Shown: positions 23,652 through 35,155 of the stretch, in pieces
Layout of the letters: the number at the start of each line of letters is the position of its first letter
How positions within the stretch are numbered: the stretch's first letter is position 1
From: Pyrus communis
Lineage: Eukaryota; Streptophyta; Magnoliopsida; Rosales; Rosaceae
Length of the DNA stretch: 64,000 nt
Assembly (NCBI RefSeq): GCF_963583255.1
Contig: NC_084819.1
Location: 10,352,471 to 10,416,470, forward strand
Reading direction: 5' to 3'
Made by a program: the position numbers and the translations under genes
The notes under the pieces: generated by a model
Told to the model about the DNA's origin: nothing
The model's database searches: none
The model's input: the letters and a program-made list of their open reading frames with translations, nothing else

Positions 23652-24861
23652 TATAATCAGTGAACAAAGGCTAAATTTGATGCAGACATCCAATGCCGTG
23701 AGGCCACGTGTTGAGCAAGAGAAATTCCTTACTTATAGCACAGGATAATGGGGTAGCTAAGCAGGCTATACCACAAAACATGAGTGCTTCTGATTATGCA
23801 TTGCAGTAAGGCCTTTGATGCAGATTGCAGAGCGATATGGCAGCTGCAAAGTCCAGATGCCATTGGAGAATACACAAGTTTTTCTCTCCTTTTATTTCAA
23901 TCAGAAGTACTGGAATATTATAATGAATTTATAAAGGGTTTGTTAGATAGTTGAGCACTCACTTTTTCATTCAAAATTTCGAGTTTAATTTTTCTTCACT
24001 GATTATTGCTTGTATAAATAAATACTAAGTAAGTTGAATAAGCAAGTCCAAATGTTGTTGGCACATGTGCACGTAGTATTTCTTTGTTAATGTGTTATAA
24101 TTGGCTCAAGCTATAAATTCAGTTTAGGACAAAACTACAAGTTTCAAATTGCTTTTTGAATATTCTAAATAACAACCTTCACATGTTTAATTGTTTACAC
24201 ACATACTCTTTTTCTCTTTGTATACATATATTTAATAATATTTGTTTTGATTTGTTTAATCTAATGATCAGAAATATAGACTATAGATATATATTAGATT
24301 TAAAGATATTTTATTCCTGATTTAGAGGAAGGGTACATGGTGAAATGTACACAATAAATAGGGACATTGTGAAGCTACCAACAACTGCTATAACACTGTC
24401 TGAAATCTACTTGTAGCAAGATATGGGATTTTCATAATAAATAAGATTTAAGTTAGCATTGGGAAATGAAGGTAATAAAGGGAGAGGGCATGCAGTCAAA
24501 GAAATTCAAAGCATTTAAAGGTTCAGAAATTTTTGCAATTGTTCTCCAGCTGGTAGTCCCTCACATTGTGCAATTTAAGCTGTGCAGGCATTTGCTGTTG
24601 CATCAAATGGTATCCCATCTTTCTAGCTATTGGACATCTTCTAGCTAGATCATCTGTTTTTTCTTATTACCATTGTTTGGTTTGCATTGGCTGTCCAATG
24701 AAATTGAAGTCTGAGCAGAAATATAATTCAGAAAACCAGATGAGGTCTGGCAAGACAGCGTCATAGACAGGTTTTATCTCAATGTTGTTTGTCCCCCTCA
24801 CACATTCTGCAGAGGTGCCATTACCATTTGCCACAAATCATGTGTATGCATGAAATGTTAA
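23652..24861. other. Intergenic DNA, no gene seen
   Basis: No coding family is recognised. The open frames at 24466-24648 and 24566-24766 overlap each other and show no domain. Confidence 0.5.
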
Positions 24862-25235
24862 GAAATCGTTTGATAACTATTTTGTTTTTTGTTTTTAGTT
24901 TTCACTTTTTGGTATACTTTTAATTAAAAAAAAAAAAAAAAAAGAACAACTAAAAACTGAATACCAAAAAGTGAAAGCTCAAGGTCAAATAGAGAGTGGT
25001 TTTTAATTTATTTTCTAATAGTATTCTTCTTCACTGGTAAGTGAGAAATCATATGTTCGATTCTTGTCAAAGGCGAATTTGAACCACATTATTGCTAGTC
25101 CATTGTGAGACTTAACCCATTATCCCACCCCCTTAGTGTATATAATATCGTTTTTAAAAATAAAATTACCAAACAAGATTTCATTATTAAAAAGATAAAA
25201 ATAAAAAATAAAAACGAAGTGATTATCGAATAACC
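24862..25235. mobile_element. Probable MITE with imperfect inverted ends
   Basis: The left end (GTTTGATAACTATTTTGTTT) matches the right end in reverse (ATTCGATAATCACTTCGTTT) over roughly 30 bp at about three quarters identity. An inner palindrome pairs TTTTCACTTTTTGGTAT (about 24899) with ATACCAAAAAGTGAAA (about 24961). I could not find a target-site duplication, so the exact ends are uncertain. Confidence 0.5.
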
Positions 25236-27745
25236 TCTAACCTTATTATTATCTCACATTGGATGCAAACTTTTTTATCTATTGTTGGAGCAAAAAATTC
25301 CAGTTCAACAACAAACAAAATTGTAATATGTTGGGAAGTAACACGTCATCATCTTTCCTTGTCACTATGGTAGCTAGCGGAACAGCTGGTATATATTGCA
25401 GACATATGAGGCTCAAGTTAGTGAATGTTCAAGTAGATTGTAAGGTAAGAACTATTTTTTAGTACCACACAGTATAGCAGACGTATTATTGTACTATGCT
25501 TTGGGATAATAGTCATAATACTAGAAATTTATGTATAAATTAAACATTACTTGATTAAATAATTGATGTAGAAGGTTAAGACCTATCTTCATCTATAAAA
25601 TAACAAATATATAAAGAAGTTTTGTCGTTGATTTATAACTAGCTAGCTACAATAATATGTGCTACATGTATCTTGCATTACAAAATAATATCATGCGTTT
25701 TTCCCTTTTGTTTATGAGTTTAAGTGGCATTCAAGTCTTGGCCTCCAAGTGTGATGTTACTTGATTTTTATCCATGACTGTAATTAGTCAACATCTATCC
25801 GTTATTAGATTTGAATTCAGAATCTTTTTCAATAAGATGTTATTTAAATAATTAATCGCGGTTCTTGAAAAAGTGTACTACCGTGATGAAGTTACCCACT
25901 GATCCATTTAAAAAAAAAAAAAAAAAAAGTAATCGCGGCAGAGCCAAATTATGTTGCGTTTGTTGTGTAGTGTTAGCAAAGATGTCTACTTAAGAATATT
26001 ACTTCAACTAATAGCAATGCGATATAAGTAACAGTTGGAGAACACAGAGATATATAGTCTTAATAAAATGCCATAATTAGTACTAATGATTTTAGTGTAT
26101 GTTTGTATGTGGGTGTGTGATATTCTAATCAATTATTTTTTTACTAACAAACACATAAAAACATGCCTTAAACGCGCATGCAAGCATGCACAAGGGTTAT
26201 ACATAGTATATTAGTATAAGCTCAATCCCCTACTAAGAATAGTAATTATGAGTTTATAATCTCCAAACATAGGGACTTATATAGGGAGGTGGGCAAAGAA
26301 TTAAGTAGACAGACAAAAGAGAGAGGTGAACAGAAACAGGCAGAAAGGCCAATTTTGGGGATTAGGGCAAATACTAAAATGAAATATGGTGCTGCATATT
26401 ATTTTAAGGGCATGGGTTCAGTTCCTGCAATCCTGACAATGAACAAAACTTAAAATATAAGCTTAACCTAATAATAGTTTTATGCAGCAAAAATTGCAAG
26501 CAGCCCACAAAATATGATCAGTAACAAATTAGCAAATGGAGTAACATTATAGAGGAAACTGTTTTTCTTTAGGGAATTGTTGTGTATATTTAAATTTTTG
26601 TAATGTTAGTAACAATTCTTTCTTTAACTCATACACGTTGCAAATTAATGCTGATCTTGATGAGTTGTGAATATAGATTACAAATTTTAATAAAAAAAAC
26701 AATACAGTTAATGATTCAGATTTATAGTTTCACCTTATATTGCTATATAGTCTAGTAATAAATAACATTTTCCTATTTAGCAAATCAGTAATGTTCTATT
26801 GCCACAAGTATAAAGTTAGATAAATACTTATGATAATTCAGGTTTGGTCTAAATAACATAAGCATGTTATGCTTCTAAATAGTTAGTAAGAGAACACTTC
26901 TTTATTATAGAGTAACATTCTTATTCCATGATTAAGTTGTCAGATAAATACTTATGTCACAACAATACAGTCAATAGTTCAATTAGATTCACGATACAAA
27001 AGCATCTTATGTTGTGCATAATCTCGTAAGAGAACTCATTTTCCTTCAATTAATATAAAAATGTGGGTTTATGGAGAAGAAGATATTCTATGGGAGAAGA
27101 GGCAATGCAAATGGTGATATTAGTGTAGATCGATGCGTATTGGGGACAGCATGCTTGGAGAAGTGAAGGGGGAGGTGGAGGTGGAGGGGGTGGCGGAGCG
27201 TGGTGGATATAGGGAAGGGGAAGGAGCGCGTGAAAAGAAAATTGGAAATGTTTCCTATGCTTACAACAAGTGTGTCGAGTGAAGGAGGGTTGATGGGGGC
27301 ACAAGCTGGTAGGTCATAACCCACTAATGTTTTTTATTCAATCATATATGCACAATGCTCCATATATTTATCCACCACCACCATTTGCTTCTGAAATTGC
27401 CCATACTTTTCTTGTTACCTCACATAAATATACGTAAATGTTAAAATGTCATAAAAATACAATTAAATTAGCCAGTGATGCCCATCTTGAATGGTTTAAA
27501 TTAATATATACCCCCCTGTGGGATTGTCCCTTTTTTGGCTTTTTCCTAGGTTAAAAAATGGATGTTTGTCTGTGTTCTTAAAGTTATTATCTTGACTAAA
27601 ATAAAAGAGAATGGCCGCTCGCTAGATTGTTGTTAATTAAATGAACACTAGTGGATGGTTTTTAAATTAGGTTGGCTTTATTGTTTTAACATCTTTGCAT
27701 TTTTGCCTAATCTAGAGTGTGCGACATTATTGGCATTACTATTTA
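25236..27745. other. AT-rich intergenic DNA, no gene seen
   Basis: No domain, RNA gene or clear repeat boundary is visible. A purine/G-rich stretch (GGAGGTGGAGG-like) lies at 27165-27225, and the minus-strand poly-proline open frame there is compositional. A poly-A run sits near 25911-25928. Confidence 0.5.
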
Positions 27746-27772
27746 TGGATGTTTTAATCTATTTGTTTGTCT
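27746..27772. repeat. 27-bp direct repeat flanking the 27.8-32.7 kb LINE (left copy)
   Basis: It is identical to 32776-32802, 5,030 bp downstream. LINE coding sequence begins just after it, so it is best read as the left target-site duplication. Confidence 0.8.
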
Positions 27773-30700
27773 TAAGGAATAGAGTAGTTAAAGGTATTTT
27801 TTTCAAAAGTTCTGGCATGTCATAAAGAATGATGTGGTGAATGCTATTAGTTCTTTTCTCACCTCCAAAAGGCTGCTACGGGAGGCTTGTTTCACTCACG
27901 TTGTCTTAATTCCTAAGGTGAATCAGCCGCAGGAGATGTCACAATTGCACCCGATTAGTTTATGTAATGTAATTTACAAGATTGGGGCAAAGGTGATTGC
28001 GAACCGATTGAAGAAATTTTTTGATACAATAATTTCTCCGCATCAGAGTGCTTTCGTCTTAGGGAGGTTGATTTCTGACAACACTTTGGTGGCATCGAAA
28101 ATAGGCCATTTTCTTCATAATAAAAGGTGGGGCTAAGAGGTATCTTTTGCACTCAAGTTGGATCTCAATAAGGCGTATGATAGGGTGGAATGGGATTTTT
28201 TAGAAGCTATGATGTTGAAGTTGGGGTTTGACGGTAGATGGGTGGCGGTGGTGTTGATATGTGTGAAATCGGTTTCATACTCTTTTTTGGTCAATGGAGC
28301 AGCACGTGGGTATGTGGTGTCGTCTCGCGATCTTCGTCAGGGTGATCCTCTATCTTCCTATTTATTTCTCCTTTGCATTAAAGGTTTGTCAGCTCTTATT
28401 GAGCACAAGGAGCAGCGGGGAGTCATTAGCGGAATTCGGATTTGTGATGGCTCTCCTAGTATCCATCATTTGTTGTTTGTCGATGACAGTTTCTTGTTTG
28501 AAAAAGCCAAGTTGGAAGAGTGTTCAGAGCTCCAACATATTTTGGATGTGTTCTCCCAAGCGTCAGGGGAGGAAATAAATTTGGGGAAGAGTAGCATCGC
28601 ATTTAGTGCTAATGTGCATGGCCAAGAGCAGTAAGGACTTGCCAATTTTTTGGGAGTCCAATTGGTGGAGCGGCATGAGCGTTATTTGGGCTTGCCTACA
28701 TTTGTGGGTAAGAATAAACAACAAACATTTGCTTATATCATAGAAAGGGTTCATAAGAGGCTGAGTGGGTGGAAAATGAAGTGTTTAAGTAGGGCAGGAA
28801 GGGAGTTGTTTATGAAGGTGGTGCCTCAAGCATTGCCTACATATGCTATGAATTGTTTCCTTTTTTTGAAGACTTTTTGTGATGAGCTACATCAGCTAAT
28901 GGCTCGGCTTTGGTGGAGGTAGTGATCTAGATTCGAGGAAAATTCATTGGAAGTCATGTGATAAGTTGTGTCTTGCTAAGTTGGAAGGTGGCATGGGGTT
29001 CTGGAATCTTTATGCGTTTAATTTGGCAGTATTGGTGAAATAAGGTTGGCGCATTATCTAATATCCGGAGTTGTTAACTGCAAGGTTGTTCAAAGCTAAA
29101 TACTTTCCCCATACTTCCTTTTGGGATGCTCCGATTCCCTCATCTTCGTCTTATTGTTGGTTTAGCATTCTCAAGGCTAGAGTAGTTGTAGAGAAGGGTT
29201 CGAGATGGTTGATTGGAGATGGGACTTCGGTAAGGATATGGAAGGATATATGGGTGCCTAGACCCTCGTCTTTTCGTCCCATAACTCGTCCGCCTCCCAC
29301 ATTAAGTGAGTTTTTTGATGAGGAGGACATGGAACATATTTGTGCGCTACCTATTAGTTATTGCCTTCCTCCGGATAAGCTAATATGACACTATACCGGC
29401 AGGGGACATTTCACAGTCAAGAGTGCATATTGGGTTGCTTGGGACTATGTAAAACCACCATTCGTGAGTGTTTCTTCCTCAGCGTATAACGGTAATCCGT
29501 TTGCTCCGTTATGGAAAGCTATATGGAAGGCCAAAGTCCCGCCGAAAATGCGGAATATGGTATGGAGGACATGTCAAAACATTCTTCCGGCAAAAGAAAA
29601 TTTGACTAAGAAATGAGTTCCTTCGGATTTGATGTGCGTTTTATGTAATGAAGAACCGAAGATAGTGATGCATGTTCGTAAAGATCGTCATTTTGCAAGA
29701 GCTACATCGTTTGCAACCCCATGCAGTTTTCTAGTTGATTATGTTCCTAGCGGATCTCTTAAGGAATGGTTTTATTGCTGCTACAAAATCACCATTCGAT
29801 GTTCGACTTTATGTGTATGGTTGTCTAGCATCTATGGCAAGAAAGGAATGATCGAACTTGGAAGGGGAAACAAGGGTCTCCTGGAGGTGTTGCTCTGTGA
29901 CAACCCATTCCGAGATTTACAGAACAAAAAGGGCATTTTTGTAATTTCACTAAGTTTGGGATATTTTTTTTGAAATGGGCTTGCTTTTTGGTGTTAAATG
30001 GTGTGCCCAAGGGGCCAACCCCTGATTTTGGTCCCCTGACTCTCCCCTCTACTAGCTTGCCACGTAGCAGTACCCCATCTCATTCTCTTTTTCCCCCTCC
30101 AAGTTAACACCCTCTCTCCCTCTCTCAGTTCACTCACACTCTCTTTCTCCCCCGATCTACACACACGCACCACTTTCACACACCCACTGGCAATGATTAC
30201 AACATCACCACCACCGTCAAGCAGACTCTGTCTATCTCCCTCGTCTCTGTGAAGCTTGGTGAGACCGAAAACCCAGGCCCGGCGAACTCGTGGTGTTCAA
30301 GCCTGAAGTCCGGCCACTTTGGACCATTTCACGGCAAATCGAAGGTACAAACCTCTTCCGCTATCTTGTATCTTCCTTTTAATTGGTAGATTGTAGGTTA
30401 AGTCATCAAATTACCGTCGATCGGAGCTTGGGAGGCTTCAGCCTTCGTTCCCGACAAGAATCGGGTCAATCCACCCACACCCGGAGCCCAAGCCCTTTAG
30501 CCCAAAGCTTTGGGCCAGGCCTTCAAACCCAAGCCCATTAAAAACCCAAAACCCTCTTTGAACCCTACCCAAAGCCAGGCCTTCGGGTCGAGTTGACACG
30601 GGCCTTAAGCCCAATGAACCTAGGCCCAACCTTGCAGCCCGATTCCTTAGATTCAGGCCTTCAGGCCGCTCCAACCTGGGCCTCTAACCCATTGAACTCA

Positions 30701-31417
30701 AAGATAGACTCAAGCCCAAAACCCTTTAAGCCCCAACCCAACCTATTAAACTGGTCTGACCCAAACCCCAAGCCTATTTGACCCGACCCGTGACTCGACC
30801 CGATCTGACCTGTTAACTTCGATCAATGCTAATCGTTGACTTTGACCGTTGACTGGTCAACGTTGACTTTTTCGGGTTTGGGTCGGGATCCCTTATAGGC
30901 TAATTTTGACATCATGTATCCATTTCCAACATCCGTTTTCTGAAATTCAATCGTTATAGTAGAGTTTTATTGATTGGACCCTTTATATGCTTAGGTGCGT
31001 TTATTAACGGCGTTTCCGTCATTCCTATTTCGCATGGCTCTTCGACGACGGAGTATGGTGAGTGGACCCTTTCTAAAATGCATGTTTTAATAGTAGAAAT
31101 GCATACATGAAAAGCATGATTTAGTGGTTAAGTTTTATGAGTAAATTAGATTTACATCTTATGATTATCATGCTTTACTGAGAATATTTTGGAATACCAT
31201 ACTTTATTGAACTTATGTTCTTTGTAGTATATATGATGGATGACTGTATACTATTTATGAACGTATTTTTACACTTCTTTGTAGTATATATGATGGATGA
31301 CTATATGCTCTGAAGATGTTCTAGAGATATATGTATTTATGTTAGAAAGAGTATATTCAATGTTTTTGTGTTTATCTAGTGGTCAATGTTCTGCCTACGG
31401 GCGATGATACTTGTATA

Positions 31418-31573
31418 TTGGCTTCGGCCGGGAGATATAGATGTTGATTTTGGGCCAGGAGATATAGTTGTTGGCTTCAGGCCGAGATATATAGTTGTTG
31501 GCTTTAGGTTGGAAGATATAGTTGCTGGCTTCGGGCCGGGAAATATAGTTATTGGTTTCGGGCCAAGAGATAT
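31418..31573. repeat. 27-bp minisatellite inside the solo LTR
   Basis: About six degenerate units of 27 bp share a TTGGCTTCGGGCC...GATATAGTTG core. Because 27 is a multiple of three, several frames stay open on both strands and give 9-residue pseudo-repeats. I do not regard those as genes. Confidence 0.85.
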
Positions 31574-31735
31574 TAGTACTACAGGCGACCATGACACCAC
31601 TACTTAGCACACTATATAGGATATATGTTTTATGAAGGTTTTATGGCATGCTAGGGTTTTCGGAAAACCTATTACATATTATACTATTGAGTTTTCATAA
31701 AACTTTGGGGGTTAGTATGTTGATAACTGTTTCAG

Positions 31736-31738
<3 letters not shown>

Positions 31739-31777
<39 letters not shown>
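31739..31777. repeat. (TA)n microsatellite
   Basis: About 19 uninterrupted TA units inside the solo LTR. Confidence 0.95.
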
Positions 31778-32775
31778 ACTTGGTCCACTCATGTTTGTTT
31801 TGCGCCCCCTCAGGATTTAGAATCAAGGCATACAATCTAGGCGTCAAGGCACTTCTACATCAGCATCTTCGAGTCCTCTCGGTGTAAGACCCATTCCTTT
31901 GTTCATTCAATTTTATATTTTTTTTCTTTTTAATGTTCTAGTTAGTTTTATGCTCTGAACAAGTTCCTAAGTTGCATATTCATTGTATTTTAATTTATAA
32001 GTATTTATTTATATTCGTTAATCTCATGCATCCTAACACGGCTTCGTCACCTTCGGGTGACAGCCAACACGTGCCTACCCTAGTGTTCGGGGAATGTCAG
32101 GGTCAGGCGTGTCATCCTCAGCAGGCCGTGGCCTGGTTGCAGGAATTCCAGGTTGCGGTAGATCTCACACCTGCTGCTCAGCAACCGTTCCCCCGAGTTG
32201 GGTATGGGGAAGGTAGTGGTGCAGGGCATGAAGGGGTGGCGAAGGATTTGGTGAGATTGAATGTGGATGGAGCAACTAAATTGCAGGAGCGGGTGGGGGG
32301 GCTGATGCGGTACTTCAAGATGTGCATGGATCTTTTGTGGTAGCATCGGCATGTTTTCTTCCCATGGTGTTGTCGGCCCTTCAAGCTGAATTGTTAGCGA
32401 TTAAGTATGGAGTTGCACTGGCTCAAAAGCTTGGCTATCAGAAGGTTCAAGTTGAAAGTGACTCCTCCCAAGAAATTTCCATCATTAATACTTGTGTAGA
32501 TCGTGCTTCAGCTATGGATTTGTTAGTGGGGGATGTCTTATATATTGCAAATTTTTTTACTGCTTCTATTTCCATTTCTAGGAATAATAATGGTATTGCT
32601 TATTGTTTGGAAAAGGTAGCATTGTCAATTGGGACAAGAGTAGTTTGGGTTAAAGAGCCTTCTAGCGTTATTCTGGATCTCCTCATCCAAGAAACTTTGT
32701 AATCTTTACAAGTTAATGATATCGTATTCTCTTCAAGGAAAAAAAAAATGGTATTCATGCCAAGAGAAATGCTAG

Positions 32776-32802
32776 TGGATGTTTTAATCTATTTGTTTGT
32801 CT
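32776..32802. repeat. 27-bp direct repeat flanking the LINE (right copy)
   Basis: Identical to 27746-27772. It lies 27 bp beyond the A10 tail of the LINE rather than directly against it. Confidence 0.8.
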
Positions 32803-33785
32803 GTCGAGCATGCCTTACGAGATTGTACCTTGGCGAGGGCAGTTCGGTTTCAAAGTTTGGGACTAAGGGTGGAGATGGACCACGGGCTTCCTCTAGTGCA
32901 TTGGATCTATCGGTTATCTTTGCAGCTTCAGTCATCTGGTTTTGAATTTTGTTTGATGTTGATTTGGGCTCTTTGGAAGCAAAGGAATGATATGGTTTAG
33001 AACAGTATTTCGCTCCCACCACATAAGGTCATGCTAAGAACTAAGGGATGGTTGATTGAGTTTCATAAATGGCATAAGGGGGCTGCTAAAAAGGCTAGCC
33101 GAGAGTTGCAGCAGTGGCAGAAACCTAAAGTTGGTTGGGTCAAGTGCAATTTTGATGGACCATGGAGTCGAAATGGTAATTCGAGGGGGCTTCAGGGTGG
33201 TAATTCGTAATCATTTGGGGGGAGTTTTTGGCTACTTCTGTAGGTCCTATTGAGATGATACAATCTACATTTCATGCGGAATTGATTGCTCTTCGAAATG
33301 CAGTTTTATTGGTTAAAAATAATTGTCCTATTGGCTAGAAGATTATTTTTTAAGGAGACTCTAGCTTGATGCTCATGGCAATGAAGGATCAAGGGGAAGA
33401 TTGCTCATCCTTGGGTCCTGTAATAAACGATGTTAGATTCATCCTCAAAGGGATGGCTCACTCGAGGTTTACCCATGTGCAGCGGGAGGGCAATCTGCAG
33501 CTCATTGTCTTGCTCGTATGGGCATTGGGAGTTCTCAAGAGTTTATGTGGTTTGAGGAGCCTCCGGATTTACTCCAAGATGTTTTAGTTGAAGAGGGAAT
33601 GTAATTTTTTTATTGTTCAGCTGAGGATAGGTTACATTGTTGTGCAGGATACTTTTTTTCCCTTCAATCGGGTTGAAATCCCCGGCAAAGTTTTTATCGA
33701 GGACCAGTATGCACATTATCCTCAGGTTTGTACGTATTCTTTGTTGTTTAATGAATATCGTTCCGTTTCTCAAAAAAAAAAAAAA
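32803..33785 (+). mobile_element. Second LINE, 3' fragment (zinc region to poly-A)
   Basis: It begins in the C-terminal zinc-binding block (E-H-A-L-R-D-C near 32806-32830). The L-I-W-A-L-W-K-Q-R-N-D-M-V segment follows (about 32960-33000), then an RNase H domain with V-K-C-N-F-D-G (about 33140) and H-V-Q-R-E-G-N (about 33470). The 3' UTR ends in A14 (33772-33785). Several stops and frameshifts are present. Its 3' UTR is related to the stub at 54640-54795. Confidence 0.85.
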
Positions 33786-34940
33786 GTGAGATTGTTCATG
33801 GACTCTCCGCCGACTTTCCGTCACCTCATCTTTGTGGCACAATTCCCATGCCAATATTATAAAACAATGTGCCAAAAGAATGATGTGGCAAAGAGTCCAT
33901 GAAGAGTCTTACTTTGTGAGAGTCTCCTTAATATTTCTCTTCATGCTAAATGTTGGACCATTTGCATATAATCCACATGATTTTTTAAATTAAAACAAGA
34001 ATTTATATGACGTAAAGCATGATGTGGTGTTGGATAAAATTCCTCTAATTAAAAAGGTCAATATATACTCGCACGGAAAAGTTTTAATACAAAACTCACT
34101 CCCTCTCTCAATCATGTTAAACGCTTCCATAATCCTCATGCACGACATACATTATTGAGATTTAAGCTTAGTTTGGTATGGATGATTGGACTGAAACGGA
34201 TAGATTATTATTTTCAATGTTCGTAGAAGGAAGAAATGAAAAAATTGTGTCCAATTTAGATATATTGGATTACTCATGAAAAGAAAAAAAAAAAAGTTTG
34301 TAATCCTAGAGACCAAACGAGGCCCTCCCATGATAATGATTTTAGGAATAATCGTTCTTCTCTAATTAGTTTCGTAGGTTAATGAACCGAGCATTATTGT
34401 CATTAATCTCAAAATGGGTTTTACACTTTACAAGGGGCGTTGCAGTAGCTATTGACTAATTTCCCATCGCTATGTAGTTGTATTCTTATCATAACATAAG
34501 AAAAGAGAAACGCAAGAATCGAACTTTAGTTGCATATGTGTGAGTCCTCTACACGTTGTAAGCTTCCAAGTTGTAACAAGTCAAACCCTTCAATCCTTGT
34601 GTATAAAGAACGACCTCTCTTGTATAGTTGATAGTTCAGTTCATTGACAATCTAATAGCACTCTCATTCTTTCTATTTTACTTTCAATTTTCAAACATTA
34701 CTCCGGAGAAAAATAAAACAAAACAGATATTTCGTAAATAAAAAATTGGGACAACTTTATTTATGCCCTAATTTTTATGATCACGAAATCAACAAAGGGG
34801 TGACATTAAAAAATGTAAAAAAATCAAGAAAAACACAAATAAAAACAGAGTGGTCCACGCGTGCCAATGTTTGTAGTTGTGCACTTGTGTGTGTGTGTGT
34901 GTGTGTTTGCAAACGGTGTGAGCTTCAAGCGTGCTGAAGA
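33786..34940. other. Intergenic DNA upstream of LOG
   Basis: No gene is supported. A (TG)n tract of 21 bases lies at 34886-34906, about 40 bp before the G-box of the LOG promoter. Confidence 0.5.
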
Positions 34941-34946
34941 GGCACT

Positions 34947-34970
34947 CACGTGCGAGGGGGGCTTATAAAT
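34947..34970 (+). promoter_or_regulatory. LOG core promoter: G-box and TATA box
   Basis: A G-box CACGTG (34947-34952) sits 10 bp upstream of TTATAAAT (34963-34970). Transcription would then start around 34995-35000, giving a 5' leader of about 160 nt before the ATG at 35156. G-boxes bind bZIP and bHLH factors, but which one acts here cannot be read from sequence. Confidence 0.55.
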
Positions 34971-35155
34971 ACGCATGTAGAGAAACGGCACCACCAACAC
35001 AAAGTTGGGAGGTTTTTCTGAGTTGAATTTTCTTTTTTCCTGGAACACAGAGGTCAGAAGCAAAACAGAGACAGAGGAACTGGCAAAAGGAAAAAGAAAA
35101 AGTTGTCTTAAATTATTCATTAGATTTTGTAAAGTGACTGAAAAAGTTGAGAGAA

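Larger units (their letters stand above)
29896..32114 (+). mobile_element. 2.2-kb solo LTR inserted in the LINE
   Basis: The insert begins TGTGACAACCCATTCC and ends GGCGTGTCA, with TG...CA ends. It carries no coding domains, as expected for a lone LTR. The five bases before it (TGCTC, 29891-29895) and after it (TCCTC, 32115-32119) differ at one position and look like an aged 5-bp target-site duplication. The LINE coding phase on the left continues in the same phase on the right once the insert and one duplication copy are discounted. It contains a 27-bp minisatellite (31418-31573), a (TA)19 tract and AAGCCC-rich DNA (30430-30790). It is probably a Gypsy-type LTR, judging from length and remembered similarity only. 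Confidence 0.85.
27773..32748 (+). mobile_element. 5'-truncated L1-like LINE, split by a solo LTR
   Basis: ORF2 begins just upstream of the reverse transcriptase. RT blocks follow in order: L-I-P-K and P-I-S-L-C-N-V-I-Y-K-I (27905-27980), Q-S-A-F-V-x-G-R-L-I-S-D-N (about 28040-28080), N-K-A-Y-D-R-V-E-W (28164-28190), R-Q-G-D-P-L-S-S-Y-L-F (about 28338-28370), and F-V-D-D where most relatives have F-A-D-D (about 28478). The thumb (28650-28920), the G-D-G-T-S-V-R-I-W block (29216), a zinc-binding region (about 29500-29700) and an RNase H domain (D-G-A at 32264-32275, E and D residues to 32470) follow. The RNase H part lies beyond the solo LTR at 29896-32114. It ends in A10 (32739-32748). Stops (28134, 28632, 28919, 29386) make it dead. 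Confidence 0.9.

Noticed and set aside
24466..24766. Possible microRNA or small peptide gene
   Set aside because: No known microRNA sequence matched from memory and no convincing foldback was seen by eye.
25026..25090. GTTCGATTC word as a tRNA gene
   Set aside because: No acceptor stem or A box pairs with it; it lies inside the probable MITE at 24862-25235.
27050..27324. Poly-proline minus-strand frames
   Set aside because: They come from a GGAGGTGG-rich simple stretch. The plus-strand G-runs are also too irregular for a canonical quadruplex.
31376..31610. Several open frames with 9-residue repeats on both strands
   Set aside because: They arise from the 27-bp minisatellite; frames are equally open on both strands and no start or family is supported.
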